From assembly GCA_964344055.1 (NCBI GenBank), contig CAYFLT010000002.1, positions 101,629-165,628 of the forward strand: a stretch of DNA of 64,000 bases, read 5' to 3'. Below are positions 25,483 to 34,059 of the stretch, in pieces. The notes below the pieces were generated by a model. It ran no database searches. It was not told the origin of the DNA and saw only the letters and a program-made list of their open reading frames with translations. The stretch is from OFTM10 sp964344055. Its GTDB lineage: Bacteria > Actinomycetota > Acidimicrobiia > Acidimicrobiales > Aldehydirespiratoraceae. Positions within the stretch are counted from its first letter, which is position 1, and every line of letters starts with the position of its first letter. A program made the position numbers and the translations under genes.

Positions 25483-25911
25483 ATGGCTCGAACGGACCCC
25501 AAGGTCGCACGCCTCGCGGAGGCGGCGTTCTTTGCCGGCTGCGACGAAAAGGCGCTCGAACGGATTGCCATGGACATCGACATGGTCGACATCAAGGCCG
25601 GCACGACGTTGATGATGGAGGGCGGCCTGAGCCACGAGGCGTACATCGTGGAGTCGGGCAACGCCGAAGTCGTGGTGGGCGGTCGGGTGGTCGCGGAGAT
25701 CGGTGAGGGCGAGACGATCGGAGAGATCGGATTGCTCGACCCCTCCCCGGCCCAATCCACGGCGACGGTCCGCTCCACCACGGACATGTCGGTGCTGCTG
25801 ATCCCGCACAACCGTTTCCAGCACGTGCTGGAGGAGATCCCCTCGGTCGGGATCGCGATCGCACGGGAGCTCGCTCGCCGGTTGCGAGTCACCGACGCCA
25901 AGCTCGCCTGA
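25483..25911 (+). CDS. Cyclic nucleotide-binding-fold protein without a DNA-binding domain
   Basis: The 142-residue protein is almost entirely one Crp-like cyclic-nucleotide-binding domain, with KAGTTLMMEGGLSHEAYIVESGNAEV and GETIGEIGLLDPSPAQSTATV split across the phosphate-binding cassette. The Arg that normally contacts the cyclic phosphate (PRxA) is not visible; the sequence is PAQSTA. It may bind another ligand or act as a protein-interaction module. There is no helix-turn-helix. GAGCGGAGGA precedes ATG 25483. Confidence 0.85.
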   Translation: MARTDPKVARLAEAAFFAGCDEKALERIAMDIDMVDIKAGTTLMMEGGLSHEAYIVESGNAEVVVGGRVVAEIGEGETIGEIGLLDPSPAQSTATVRSTTDMSVLLIPHNRFQHVLEEIPSVGIAIARELARRLRVTDAKLA

Positions 25912-25946
25912 GCCCGAATCCTCGCCGCGCGGTCTCCGCTCGCCGC

Positions 25947-25977
25947 TTGAAACAGAACCGATGTTCGGTTCTATGAT
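25947..25977 (+). promoter_or_regulatory. Sigma-70-like promoter with an internal operator palindrome
   Basis: TTGAAA (25947-25952) and TATGAT (25972-25977) are strong -35 and -10 matches, 19 bp apart. Between them AGAACCG (25954-25960) and CGGTTCT (25966-25972) form a perfect seven-base inverted repeat with a five-base spacer. A TetR-type repressor bound here would block RNA polymerase. It drives the SDR gene at 26007 and probably the genes down to at least 31153. Confidence 0.65.
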
Positions 25978-26006
25978 GGGCCGCGCGTCGAACGGAGGGG
26001 AGCACC

Positions 26007-26945
26007 ATGGGACACCTGGACGGACGAGTCGTCATCGTGACCGGAGCCGGCCGAGGGGTGGGGCGCGAGCACGCCCTGCTGATGGCCGAGGAAGGGGCGA
26101 GCGTGGTCGTGAACGACCTCGGCGGTGCCCAGGACGGCAGCGGCGGCAGCGTCGGCCCCGCACAGGAAGTGGTCGACGAGATCACCGCCATGGGCGGCGC
26201 GGCAGTGGCCAACGGCGATTCGGTCGCCGACTGGGACGGAGCGAAGAACATCGTCGACTGTGCCCTCGACACATTCGGCGACCTCCACGGCGTGGTGAAC
26301 AACGCCGGCATCCTCCGCGACCGGATGCTGGTCTCCATGAGCGAAGAGGACTTCGACTCGGTCATCCAGGTCCACCTCAAGGGCACCTGGCTGATGATGA
26401 AGCATGCCTCGGCCCACTGGAGGGAGAAGGCGAAGGCCGGTGAGGAAGTGAAGGCGTCGATCGTCAACACGTCGTCCACCTCCGGCCTGCACTCCAACAT
26501 CGGCCAGGGCAATTACGGCCCAGCCAAGTCGGCGATCGCGACACTCTCGATCATCGGCGCTCGCGAACTGGGCCGTTACGGCGTGCGGGTGAACGCCATC
26601 GCCCCGTCGGCCCGTACCCGCATGACCCTCTCGACACCCGGCCTCGGCGAGCGCATCGCGGAGCCCGAAGACGGATCGTTCGACCAGTGGGATCCGGCCA
26701 ACATCTCGCCGCTGGTGGCGTGGCTGTGCACGGAGGACTGCCAGGCGACCGCCCAGGTGTACTGGGTCGGCGGCAACGAGGTCGCCCGGTACCTCGAATG
26801 GGCCCGCGCCGACGTGGCCAAGACGAACGGCCGTTGGGAGATCGACGACCTCGATGAGGTCGTCGGCGGTTGGGAGACCGGACACGTCGAGTCCCGCGCC
26901 CTGCTCGTGACCGAGACCGAACGTTACGAGCGCGGCTCCGGCTGA
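26007..26945 (+). CDS. SDR-family dehydrogenase, MFE-2/HSD17B4-like
   Basis: The 312-residue enzyme has TGAGRGVGREHALLMAEEGA for NAD(P) binding, VNDLGG, VVNNAGILRDRML, the Ser of NTSSTSGLHSNIGQGNYGPAK and the Tyr/Lys pair in that stretch. This is the pattern of the (3R)-hydroxyacyl-CoA dehydrogenase domain of peroxisomal multifunctional enzyme 2. With the HadA/HadB-like hydratase pair it would make an R-specific beta-oxidation branch. GGAGGGGAG precedes ATG 26007; the operator at 25947-25977 controls it. Confidence 0.92.
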   Translation: MGHLDGRVVIVTGAGRGVGREHALLMAEEGASVVVNDLGGAQDGSGGSVGPAQEVVDEITAMGGAAVANGDSVADWDGAKNIVDCALDTFGDLHGVVNNAGILRDRMLVSMSEEDFDSVIQVHLKGTWLMMKHASAHWREKAKAGEEVKASIVNTSSTSGLHSNIGQGNYGPAKSAIATLSIIGARELGRYGVRVNAIAPSARTRMTLSTPGLGERIAEPEDGSFDQWDPANISPLVAWLCTEDCQATAQVYWVGGNEVARYLEWARADVAKTNGRWEIDDLDEVVGGWETGHVESRALLVTETERYERGSG

Positions 26946-26946
26946 G

Positions 26947-28188
26947 ATGGCGCCGACCGAGGCAGACATCGAACGCGACGTTCTCGAATGGTTCCACAGC
27001 GCATGGGATCCGGACCTCTCGCTGATCGAGTGGCGGGCCCGTCTCCTCGAAGCCGGATGGGCCGTACCTTCGTGGTCGACCGATTGGTACGGCCTGGGCC
27101 TTCCCGCGTGGGCGGACCGGGTTGCGCACGCCGCCATCCGTGACGCGGGAGGTGTGGCACTGCCGCTCGGGGCGAGCACCGCGCTGGCCGCGCCGACGAT
27201 CTACGAGCACGGCTCGGACGGACTGAAGGAACGGGTGCTCCGGCCCGCCCTCACCGGCGAACACGCGTGGTGCCAGCTATTCAGCGAGCCCGGGGCCGGT
27301 TCGGACCTGGCCGGAATGAAGGCCACCGCGATTCAGGACGGCGACTCATGGATCATCAACGGTCAGAAGGTGTGGAACACCAGCGCCGACCATGCGGACC
27401 GCGCGATCCTCGTTGCCCGCACGGACTGGGATGCGGTGAAGCATCAGGGCATCACCTACTTCGTGCTCGATATGCACCAGCCGGGGGTGGAAGTCCGGCC
27501 GATCGAGCAGATGAACTACCACCATTCGTTCATGGAGGTGTTCCTCACCGACGCGGTGGTCCACCGGGACGACGTGGTCGGCGACGTCGGCGGTGGCTGG
27601 CGGGTCGCCCGAGCGACGCTGGCCCACGAACGGTCCTACGCCACCCAACGGCAGGTGCAGTTCGCTGAGGGTGCGGCCGGCCGGGTCATCGACGAGGCCA
27701 GGGCCGAGTTCGTCGACTACAACAAGACCTACGAGTGGTATCCGCAACGCCAGGGCCGGCCCGATCTCTTGACGGCGCGAGCGCAGGCCACGGGCCGGGT
27801 GGGCGATGCGGTGTTGCGGGACGAGCTGATGCAGCTGCATTGCTTCCGGAAGGCGGCGGAGTGGACGGCGCTTCGGGCGAAGGCCAACCGCGAGCTCGGC
27901 CGGCCACCGGGTTCGGAGGGATCCATCGGCAAGCTCGCGCTGTCGGAGGTGGCGCGGCGTTCGAACGCACTGCACACCGCGATCGCGGGTGCCCGCGGAA
28001 TGCTGAAGGAGACCGACGACCCGCTTGACGCGGTGGTCGCCGAGGTGCTGGTCTCGACGCCCGCTCAGTCCATCGCGGGGGGAACGGACGAGATCCAGCA
28101 CAACATCCTCGGAGAGAACATCCTCGGCCTGCCGAAGGAACCGTCCGCTGATCGAGGCGTCCCCTACCGCGAGGTCGGCCGCTCCTGA
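26947..28188 (+). CDS. Acyl-CoA dehydrogenase
   Basis: The 413-residue enzyme has the FAD and substrate motifs FSEPGAGSDLAGM and INGQKVWNTSADHAD and the C-terminal GGTDEIQHNILGENILGLPKEP split across residues near 385-405. The N-terminal segment before FSEPG is shorter and less conserved than usual. It starts one base after the SDR stop and overlaps the hydrolase start, so it is part of the same operon. Confidence 0.92.
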   Translation: MAPTEADIERDVLEWFHSAWDPDLSLIEWRARLLEAGWAVPSWSTDWYGLGLPAWADRVAHAAIRDAGGVALPLGASTALAAPTIYEHGSDGLKERVLRPALTGEHAWCQLFSEPGAGSDLAGMKATAIQDGDSWIINGQKVWNTSADHADRAILVARTDWDAVKHQGITYFVLDMHQPGVEVRPIEQMNYHHSFMEVFLTDAVVHRDDVVGDVGGGWRVARATLAHERSYATQRQVQFAEGAAGRVIDEARAEFVDYNKTYEWYPQRQGRPDLLTARAQATGRVGDAVLRDELMQLHCFRKAAEWTALRAKANRELGRPPGSEGSIGKLALSEVARRSNALHTAIAGARGMLKETDDPLDAVVAEVLVSTPAQSIAGGTDEIQHNILGENILGLPKEPSADRGVPYREVGRS

Positions 28189-28952
28189 TGACGCCGGCGG
28201 TCTACGTCGAAGAGGCAGGGAATCCGGCCGGCCCGGCGATCCTGCTGGTGCACGGTTTCCTCTCGTCTGCCGCCCAGTGGGACCTCAACGTCGAACGATT
28301 GGGCCAGGCCCACCGGCTGCTGCTCATGGAACTCCCCGGTCACGGACGTTCACCCGCGCCCGATGAGCGCGACGCCTACGCCCCGGACCGGATCGTCGAG
28401 GCCATCGAGTCGGTCCGAGAGGCCCATGGAGTCGATCGTTGGTGGGTTGTCGGCCAATCCCTCGGCGGGGCGGTCTCGATCCGCTACGGCCTCACGCATC
28501 CGGAGCGGGTCCTGGGCCTGATCTTCTCCAACTCCCGCGCCGTATTCGGCATCGGCCGTCGCGGGGCGGACGGTGTGCGAGGAATGTCACAGGCGCCGAG
28601 CACACCGCGGGAGCTGCCGTTCCATCCGGCCAACGCGTCGCGCTTTCCGTCGGCGGTGAAGGCGCGACTGGTGGCTGCGGCCGATGCGGTCGCGATGCAC
28701 GTGGTCGACCATGTCGGGTCCCACCGGGGTGAGTGGCGATCCGGTCACCGATTCGGCGAGCTCCAGATGCCGACGCTCCTGGTGAACGGGCGCTGGGAGA
28801 CCCTCTTCCAGCCGTGTGTGGACGAGGCGAGGGCGGCGCTCGCCTCCCTGGAAGTGGTGCACCTCGAAGGCGGGCACTCCATCAACATCGAACAACCCGA
28901 GGGCTTCGACGCCGCCGTCGTCGACTTCATTCGGCGGCACACGGCACGATAG
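28188..28952 (+). CDS. Alpha/beta hydrolase
   Basis: The 254-residue hydrolase has the oxyanion-hole motif LVHGFLSSAAQW, the nucleophile elbow VVGQSLGGAVS, and a likely Asp/His pair toward the end (VHLEGGHSINIEQPEGF). It could be a thioesterase, a C-C hydrolase or a lactonase of the pathway. The start ATG shares a base with the dehydrogenase stop (TGATG). Confidence 0.9.
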   Translation: MTPAVYVEEAGNPAGPAILLVHGFLSSAAQWDLNVERLGQAHRLLLMELPGHGRSPAPDERDAYAPDRIVEAIESVREAHGVDRWWVVGQSLGGAVSIRYGLTHPERVLGLIFSNSRAVFGIGRRGADGVRGMSQAPSTPRELPFHPANASRFPSAVKARLVAAADAVAMHVVDHVGSHRGEWRSGHRFGELQMPTLLVNGRWETLFQPCVDEARAALASLEVVHLEGGHSINIEQPEGFDAAVVDFIRRHTAR

Positions 28953-28999
28953 GTTCCGAACTCGGACTCGGCTTTCGACGTCGATCTCCGAGGGGGACC

Positions 29000-31153
29000 A
29001 TGAGCTACGCCATTGCGGACGATCATCGGGTACTGCAGGAGGTTGCACGCGACCTCCTCGAGAACCGGGAGGTGATGGCCGCGAACCGGGCGATGCTCGA
29101 GGCGCCCGCGGAGGAGCTGCCCGGCCACTGGTCCGAGATGGCCGAGCTCGGATGGTTCGGCCTGCATCTCGCCGAGGAGTCCGGCGGCCAGGGCTTCGGC
29201 ACCGCGGAGCTCGCGGTCGTGCTGTTCGAACTCGGGTACGCGGTGGCGCCGGGTCCCTTCCTGTCGACGGTGGTCGCCTCCTCGCTCATCCAGGCGGCGG
29301 GCACCGACGAACAACGTGCTCGGTTCCTCACGAGCCTCGCCGACGGGTCGACCCCTGCCGCCTTCGGCCTCGAGGGTGATCTCCGTCGCGACGGCGGTCG
29401 CGTCTCCGGGTCGGCCGGTCTGGTCCTCGGCGCCGAGGTGGCCGCGTTGGTCCTCCTGCCGGCGGGTGACGACGTCGTGATCGTCGATGCACGAGACGAC
29501 GGGATGTCGGTCGGTACGGTCCCCAACCTCGATCCATCCCGTCGCGTGGCCCGGGTGACCCTGTCGGACGCGGTTGCGGGTCCGGATCGGGTCGTCACCG
29601 GCGGTCGTCGACAGCTCACCCGCATCGCCAGACTCCTGGGCGCCGCGGAGACAGCCGGTACCGCCCGCGCCTGCCTCGACATGGCAGCCGCCTACGCCAA
29701 GGAGCGGGTCCAGTTCGGGCGGGTGATCGGATCGTTCCAAGCGGTCAAGCACCTCTGTGCCGACATGCTCGTCGCGAGCGAGCAGGCCACGGCCACCGTG
29801 TGGGGTGCAGCTCGCGACGACCTCACCGACGACGAAGCCGAACTCGCCGCGGCCGTCGCGGCCGCGATCACCATCCCGGCCGCCGTCGAATGTGCGGAGA
29901 ACAACGTGCAGGTCCTCGGGGGCATCGGCTTCACCTGGGAACACGATGCCCACCTCTACCTCCGGCGGGTCAACGCCGTTCGCGGGCTCCTGGGAGGGGC
30001 CGACTCGGCTCGTGAGGCGGTCACGGCGCTCACCGCCGACGGGGTCACGGTCCGCAGTGGCTTCGAGATCGTGGACGATGTCCAGGACCTCCGAGACGAG
30101 CTGAGGAGCTTCATCGCCGCGAACAAGCATCTCCCCGCGGATCAGTGGCGGATCGCACTCGCCGATGCCGGGCTGCTGATGCCGCACTGGCCGGCGCCCT
30201 ACGGACGGAGCGCGGGTCCGGTGGAGCAGCTCGTCATCGACGAGGAGTTCGCCGACCATCCTCGTCCCGAGCTGGGCATCAGCGGCTGGAACACGCTGAC
30301 CATTCTCCAGAACGGCGATGACGACCAGATCGAGCGCTGGATCTGGCCCAGCCTCCACGGCGAGATCGACTTCTGTCAGCTCTTCAGCGAACCCGAGGCC
30401 GGATCCGATGCGGCGGGCGCGAAGACCCGAGGAACGAAGGTCGCGGGCGGTTGGAAGGTCACCGGACAGAAGGTGTGGACCAGCGGCGGCCACACCTCGA
30501 ACCGGGGATTCGCCACCGTTCGCACCGACCCGGACGCGCCGAAGCACCAAGGCATCTCCATGATGGTGATCGACATGGCTGCCGAAGGGGTCGAGATCCG
30601 CCCGCTCAAGCAGATCACCGGCGACTCCCACTTCTGCGAGATCTTCTTCGACGACGTGTTCGTCCCCGATGACGACGTGGTCGGGCCCGTCGACGGAGGG
30701 TGGGCGGTGGCCCGCAACACCTTGGGCAACGAGCGCGTCTCGATCGGGGGACGCACCGGGGTCCGACCCACACCGAATCTGGTCGACCTGATCGTGAAGC
30801 GCGCTCCCGACGACGTCGGGGCTCGGAGGGACGCCGGCGCCGTTGTGGCGGCCGACGTCTCGATGGCGTTCCTGAACCTCCGTCGTGTCGCCCGAGCGGT
30901 GGCCGGCGCGGAGCCGGGCGCCGAGGGCAACGTCACCAAGCTGGTCGGTTCGGTCACGAACCAGCAACGAGCGCGTGTGGCGGCCCGGATCGTCGGGGCC
31001 GAGGCCGCCACCTTCGACCGCCGCTTCGCCGACCCGGGCTTCTACTCCTTGTTCGTCCGCCAGAACTCGATCGCGGGCGGCACCTCGGAGATCATCCGTA
31101 GCCAGATCGGTGAACGGGTGCTCGGCCTGCCCCGCGAACCCAACCTCAAGTAG
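29000..31153 (+). CDS. Fused double acyl-CoA dehydrogenase, FadE34-like
   Basis: The 717-residue protein contains two acyl-CoA dehydrogenase halves. The first (about residues 1-345) has YAKERVQFGRVIGSFQAVKH and GGIGFTWEHDAHLYLRR. The second (about 355-717) has FSEPEAGSDAAGAKTRGTKV and GGTSEIIRSQIGERVLGLP. Mycobacterial FadE34, about 711 residues, has the same layout and acts on sterol-side-chain CoA esters in place of an alpha-beta heterotetramer. ATG 29000 has GAGGGGGA in front; the longer open frame from 28733 overlaps the hydrolase and is rejected. It lies in the SDR-dehydrogenase operon. Confidence 0.93.
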   Translation: MSYAIADDHRVLQEVARDLLENREVMAANRAMLEAPAEELPGHWSEMAELGWFGLHLAEESGGQGFGTAELAVVLFELGYAVAPGPFLSTVVASSLIQAAGTDEQRARFLTSLADGSTPAAFGLEGDLRRDGGRVSGSAGLVLGAEVAALVLLPAGDDVVIVDARDDGMSVGTVPNLDPSRRVARVTLSDAVAGPDRVVTGGRRQLTRIARLLGAAETAGTARACLDMAAAYAKERVQFGRVIGSFQAVKHLCADMLVASEQATATVWGAARDDLTDDEAELAAAVAAAITIPAAVECAENNVQVLGGIGFTWEHDAHLYLRRVNAVRGLLGGADSAREAVTALTADGVTVRSGFEIVDDVQDLRDELRSFIAANKHLPADQWRIALADAGLLMPHWPAPYGRSAGPVEQLVIDEEFADHPRPELGISGWNTLTILQNGDDDQIERWIWPSLHGEIDFCQLFSEPEAGSDAAGAKTRGTKVAGGWKVTGQKVWTSGGHTSNRGFATVRTDPDAPKHQGISMMVIDMAAEGVEIRPLKQITGDSHFCEIFFDDVFVPDDDVVGPVDGGWAVARNTLGNERVSIGGRTGVRPTPNLVDLIVKRAPDDVGARRDAGAVVAADVSMAFLNLRRVARAVAGAEPGAEGNVTKLVGSVTNQQRARVAARIVGAEAATFDRRFADPGFYSLFVRQNSIAGGTSEIIRSQIGERVLGLPREPNLK

Positions 31154-31177
31154 AGCCGCAAGGAGCAGAGGACGAGA

Positions 31178-31858
31178 ATGGACTACGGCAAGATCGCCCG
31201 CGAGCGCCGAAGCATCAGGGGCTTCCGGCCGGACCCGGTGGCCAGGGAGTTGATCCACGAGATCGTGTCGGTGGCCCGGTACGCGCCGTCGTCGATGAAC
31301 ACCCAGCCGTGGCACGTCCACGTCGTGACCGGCGAGCCGCTCGAGCGGATCCGTGAGGGCAACACCGAACGCATGATGGCCGGGGCCAAGCCCGATCGGG
31401 AGATCCCGATGCATGGCCGCTACGAGGGGCAGCACCGGGATCGACAGATCCGGATCGCCGACCAGTTGTTCGAGGCGATGGGCATCGACTGGGGCGACTC
31501 CGAGCGCAAGCGGGACTGGGCGATGCGCGGGTTTCGACAGTTCGACGCGCCGGTGTCGATCGTGGGCACGATCGACCGTGCCCTCGAGGGTTCGACGGTC
31601 GCCTATCTCGACCTCGGTCAGTTCGTCTACGGCATGGTGCTGGCCGCGTGGGACCGGGGCCTCGGCACCGTGATCAACGGTCAGGGCATCAGCCAGTCGT
31701 CGGTCGTGCGGGAGCACTCGAACATCCCCGAGGATGAGATCATCGTCATCACGGTGGCGATGGGCTGGCCGGCCGAGGACTTCGCCGCCAACGATGTCCG
31801 ATCCGAGCGGCGCGAAACCGACGACATCGTGACCTACGTCGGATTCGAGGAGGACTGA
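31178..31858 (+). CDS. Nitroreductase-family flavoprotein
   Basis: The 226-residue FMN enzyme starts with the family pattern ARERRSIRGFRPDPV and has YAPSSMNTQPWHVHVV for FMN binding and a conserved VYGMVLAAWDRGLGTV helix. It would reduce nitro, quinone or enone groups with NAD(P)H. CAAGGAGCAGAGG precedes ATG 31178, and its TGA overlaps the next ATG. Confidence 0.9.
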   Translation: MDYGKIARERRSIRGFRPDPVARELIHEIVSVARYAPSSMNTQPWHVHVVTGEPLERIREGNTERMMAGAKPDREIPMHGRYEGQHRDRQIRIADQLFEAMGIDWGDSERKRDWAMRGFRQFDAPVSIVGTIDRALEGSTVAYLDLGQFVYGMVLAAWDRGLGTVINGQGISQSSVVREHSNIPEDEIIVITVAMGWPAEDFAANDVRSERRETDDIVTYVGFEED

Positions 31859-32910
31859 TGAAGATCGGAACGGGGATCAACTACTCGGCGGACTTCCACG
31901 AATCGGTCGAGCGGGTGGTGGAGCTGGAGAAGGCGGGCGCCGGTGTCGTCTGGGTGTCCGAGGCGTACTCGGTCGACGCCGTCAGCCGGGTCGGCTACCT
32001 CGCCGCCGCCACCGAGACGATGGAGATCGGCACCGGCATCCTGAACGTCTACTCCCGTAGCGCCGCCGCCATCGCCCAGACGGCAGCCGGCTGCGACATG
32101 GTCAGCAAGGGACGCTTCATCCTCGGACTCGGTGCGAGCGGCCCTCAGGTCGTCGAGGGGTTTCACGGGATGCCCTACGAGAAGCCCATGCGGCGAATCC
32201 GTGAGTACATCGACGTCACCCGCATGGCACTTCGTCGCGAGAAGCTCGAGTACGACGGTACTGCGGTCCGGCTCCCGCTCCCCGAGGGAGAGGGCACCGG
32301 TCTCGGCAAGCCGCTGAAGCTGATCAACCATCCGGTGCGGTCCGAGATCCCGATCTGGTGGGCGTCGCTCATGCCGCTGGCGGTGCGGGAGACGGCGAGG
32401 GCGGCGGATGGATGGATCCCCGCCCACTTCCTGCCCGAGTGCATCCAGGACGTGTGGGGCGACGATCTCGCCCGAGGCATGGTCGACCGGCCGGCCGAGC
32501 TCGGCACGCTCGACATCTCGGCCGGTGCGATCGTCGCGATCGGTGACGAGTACGCCGGCGAGGGCGCCGACCCGCTGCTCGACCAGGGTCGGCCCTCCAC
32601 TGCGCTCTATTGGGGAGGCATGGGGGCTCGGGAGAAGAACTTCTACAACTCGATCGCGTGTCGGCAGGGGTTCGAGTCCGAGGCGAAGGAGATCCAGGAC
32701 CTGTATCTCGACGGCCTGAGGGACGAGGCCGCGGCGAAGGTGCCGCGCGACTATCTCGAGCGGGGCAACCTGGTCGGACCGGTTTCGGTGGTGAAGGACC
32801 GCCTGGCCCTGTGGAAGGAGTGCGGCATCACGGTGGTGAACGTGAGCCTCCCCGGGCCCGACCCGGTGGGGACGCTCGCCACACTGCGGGAGTTGATCGA
32901 GGATGCCTGA
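31858..32910 (+). CDS. LLM-class F420-dependent oxidoreductase
   Basis: The 350-residue TIM-barrel enzyme starts MKIGTGINYSADFHESVERV and contains VWVSEAYSVDAVS, MEIGTGILNVYSRS and RFILGLGASGPQVVEGFHG. It fits the Rv3520c-like (TIGR03559-type) F420 group. It is the second enzyme of this superfamily in the window. It overlaps the MBL-fold gene by eight bases, which implies coupled translation. Confidence 0.92.
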   Translation: MKIGTGINYSADFHESVERVVELEKAGAGVVWVSEAYSVDAVSRVGYLAAATETMEIGTGILNVYSRSAAAIAQTAAGCDMVSKGRFILGLGASGPQVVEGFHGMPYEKPMRRIREYIDVTRMALRREKLEYDGTAVRLPLPEGEGTGLGKPLKLINHPVRSEIPIWWASLMPLAVRETARAADGWIPAHFLPECIQDVWGDDLARGMVDRPAELGTLDISAGAIVAIGDEYAGEGADPLLDQGRPSTALYWGGMGAREKNFYNSIACRQGFESEAKEIQDLYLDGLRDEAAAKVPRDYLERGNLVGPVSVVKDRLALWKECGITVVNVSLPGPDPVGTLATLRELIEDA

Positions 32911-33811
32911 AACGTCGGAGGTCCGCTCGTCCGGGGGTGGCCGCCAGATCGTCGTCCATCACGAAGACCCAGCGGAGCAGTTGACGTGGCGGGTCGGTGA
33001 GGTGGAGGTCACCAGGGTCGAGGAGGGCGTGGTGGAGATGTCGCCGCGGTGGCTTCTTCCGGACCTGTCCCAGGAGCTGCTCGACTCCTGTGGCGACTGG
33101 GTGTTCCCGTTCTACACGCGGGAGGGGAAGGTCCTGCTCTCGGTCCACAGCTTCGTCATCCAGAGCGGCGACACCTCCGTCGTGGTCGACACGTGTATCG
33201 CCGAGCACACCGATCGGCAGCTGCCCGGGGACGCCGCGTTCGAACAGCGACTGGAGGCGGCCATTCCCGGGGGTTTCGATGCCGTCGACGTGGTGGTGTG
33301 CACCCATCTGCATTTCGACCATGTCGGCTGGAACACGCGGCGAGTCGGTGACGAGTGGGTGCCGACGTTCCCCAACGCTCAGTATCTCGTCAGCAAGGAC
33401 GAGCTGGCCGGAACCCGTACCGACGATCACATGGAGGTAATGGAGCCGAGCGTGACCCCGTTGATCCAGCGCGGGCAGCTCGAAGCGGTCGATCCCGATC
33501 ATCGCATCGACGCGAACCTGCGGCTCGTGCCGTCGGCCGGCCACAGCCCCGGGCACGTGTGCGTGGCCATCGAGTCGAAGGGCGAGCGGGCGCTGATCAC
33601 CGGCGACTCGTTCCACACCGTCGTCCAGTTCGCCCATCCCGAGGTGTCGGCCACCTACGCCGATTTCGACTCCGCCGCGGCGACGGCCACCCGTCGTCGA
33701 CTCATCGACGGGCTGATCGACACACCGACCCTCGTGCTCGGCACTCACTTCGCCCGACCGACCGCGGGCCACGTCCGCTCCAGCCAAGACGGAACCTGGT
33801 TCGCTTCCTGA
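32903..33811 (+). CDS. MBL-fold metallohydrolase
   Basis: The 302-residue enzyme has the zinc motif HLHFDH (His135, His137, Asp139, His140) in VVVCTHLHFDHVGWN, then AGHSPGHVCV and TGDSFHTV for the remaining metal ligands, as in lactonases and glyoxalase-II-like hydrolases. The first 35 residues form a variable lead. It closes the operon and is followed by a strong hairpin at 33822-33866. Confidence 0.92.
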   Translation: MPETSEVRSSGGGRQIVVHHEDPAEQLTWRVGEVEVTRVEEGVVEMSPRWLLPDLSQELLDSCGDWVFPFYTREGKVLLSVHSFVIQSGDTSVVVDTCIAEHTDRQLPGDAAFEQRLEAAIPGGFDAVDVVVCTHLHFDHVGWNTRRVGDEWVPTFPNAQYLVSKDELAGTRTDDHMEVMEPSVTPLIQRGQLEAVDPDHRIDANLRLVPSAGHSPGHVCVAIESKGERALITGDSFHTVVQFAHPEVSATYADFDSAAATATRRRLIDGLIDTPTLVLGTHFARPTAGHVRSSQDGTWFAS

Positions 33812-33821
33812 CCCCCACCGG

Positions 33822-33866
33822 AACCTGGCAGGGTTTTGGTACCTGACACCAAAACCCTGCCAGGTT
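33822..33866. repeat. Dispersed hairpin, GGTACCTGACACC core (copy 2)
   Basis: Perfect 19-base arms, AACCTGGCAGGGTTTTGGT and its complement, flank a seven-base loop ACCTGAC. It lies 10 bases after the MBL-fold stop. A near copy with compensatory changes is at 35568-35604. It could terminate transcription, but no T-run follows. Confidence 0.9.
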
Positions 33867-34059
33867 TCGCGAGGGTCCTCCGACCCTGTCGCCGCGGCTT
33901 CTGCAGGCGGACGATGAAGAGCACAGTCCATCCGGTCCATCTCGCCGGCGGCTGCGGTCGCCGAGCATCCTGGAGCGCCCGATCGGGCCGGTCTGACGCT
34001 CGAGGCGGCATCGGCATCTCGACTCCTGGGGGACGGATCCTGGGGAGGAGACGGTCACG

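Noticed and set aside
28745..31717. A 990-residue open frame on the minus strand
   Set aside because: It lies antisense to the FadE34-like and nitroreductase genes and its translation is Arg/His/Asp-rich low-complexity sequence, a typical high-GC shadow.
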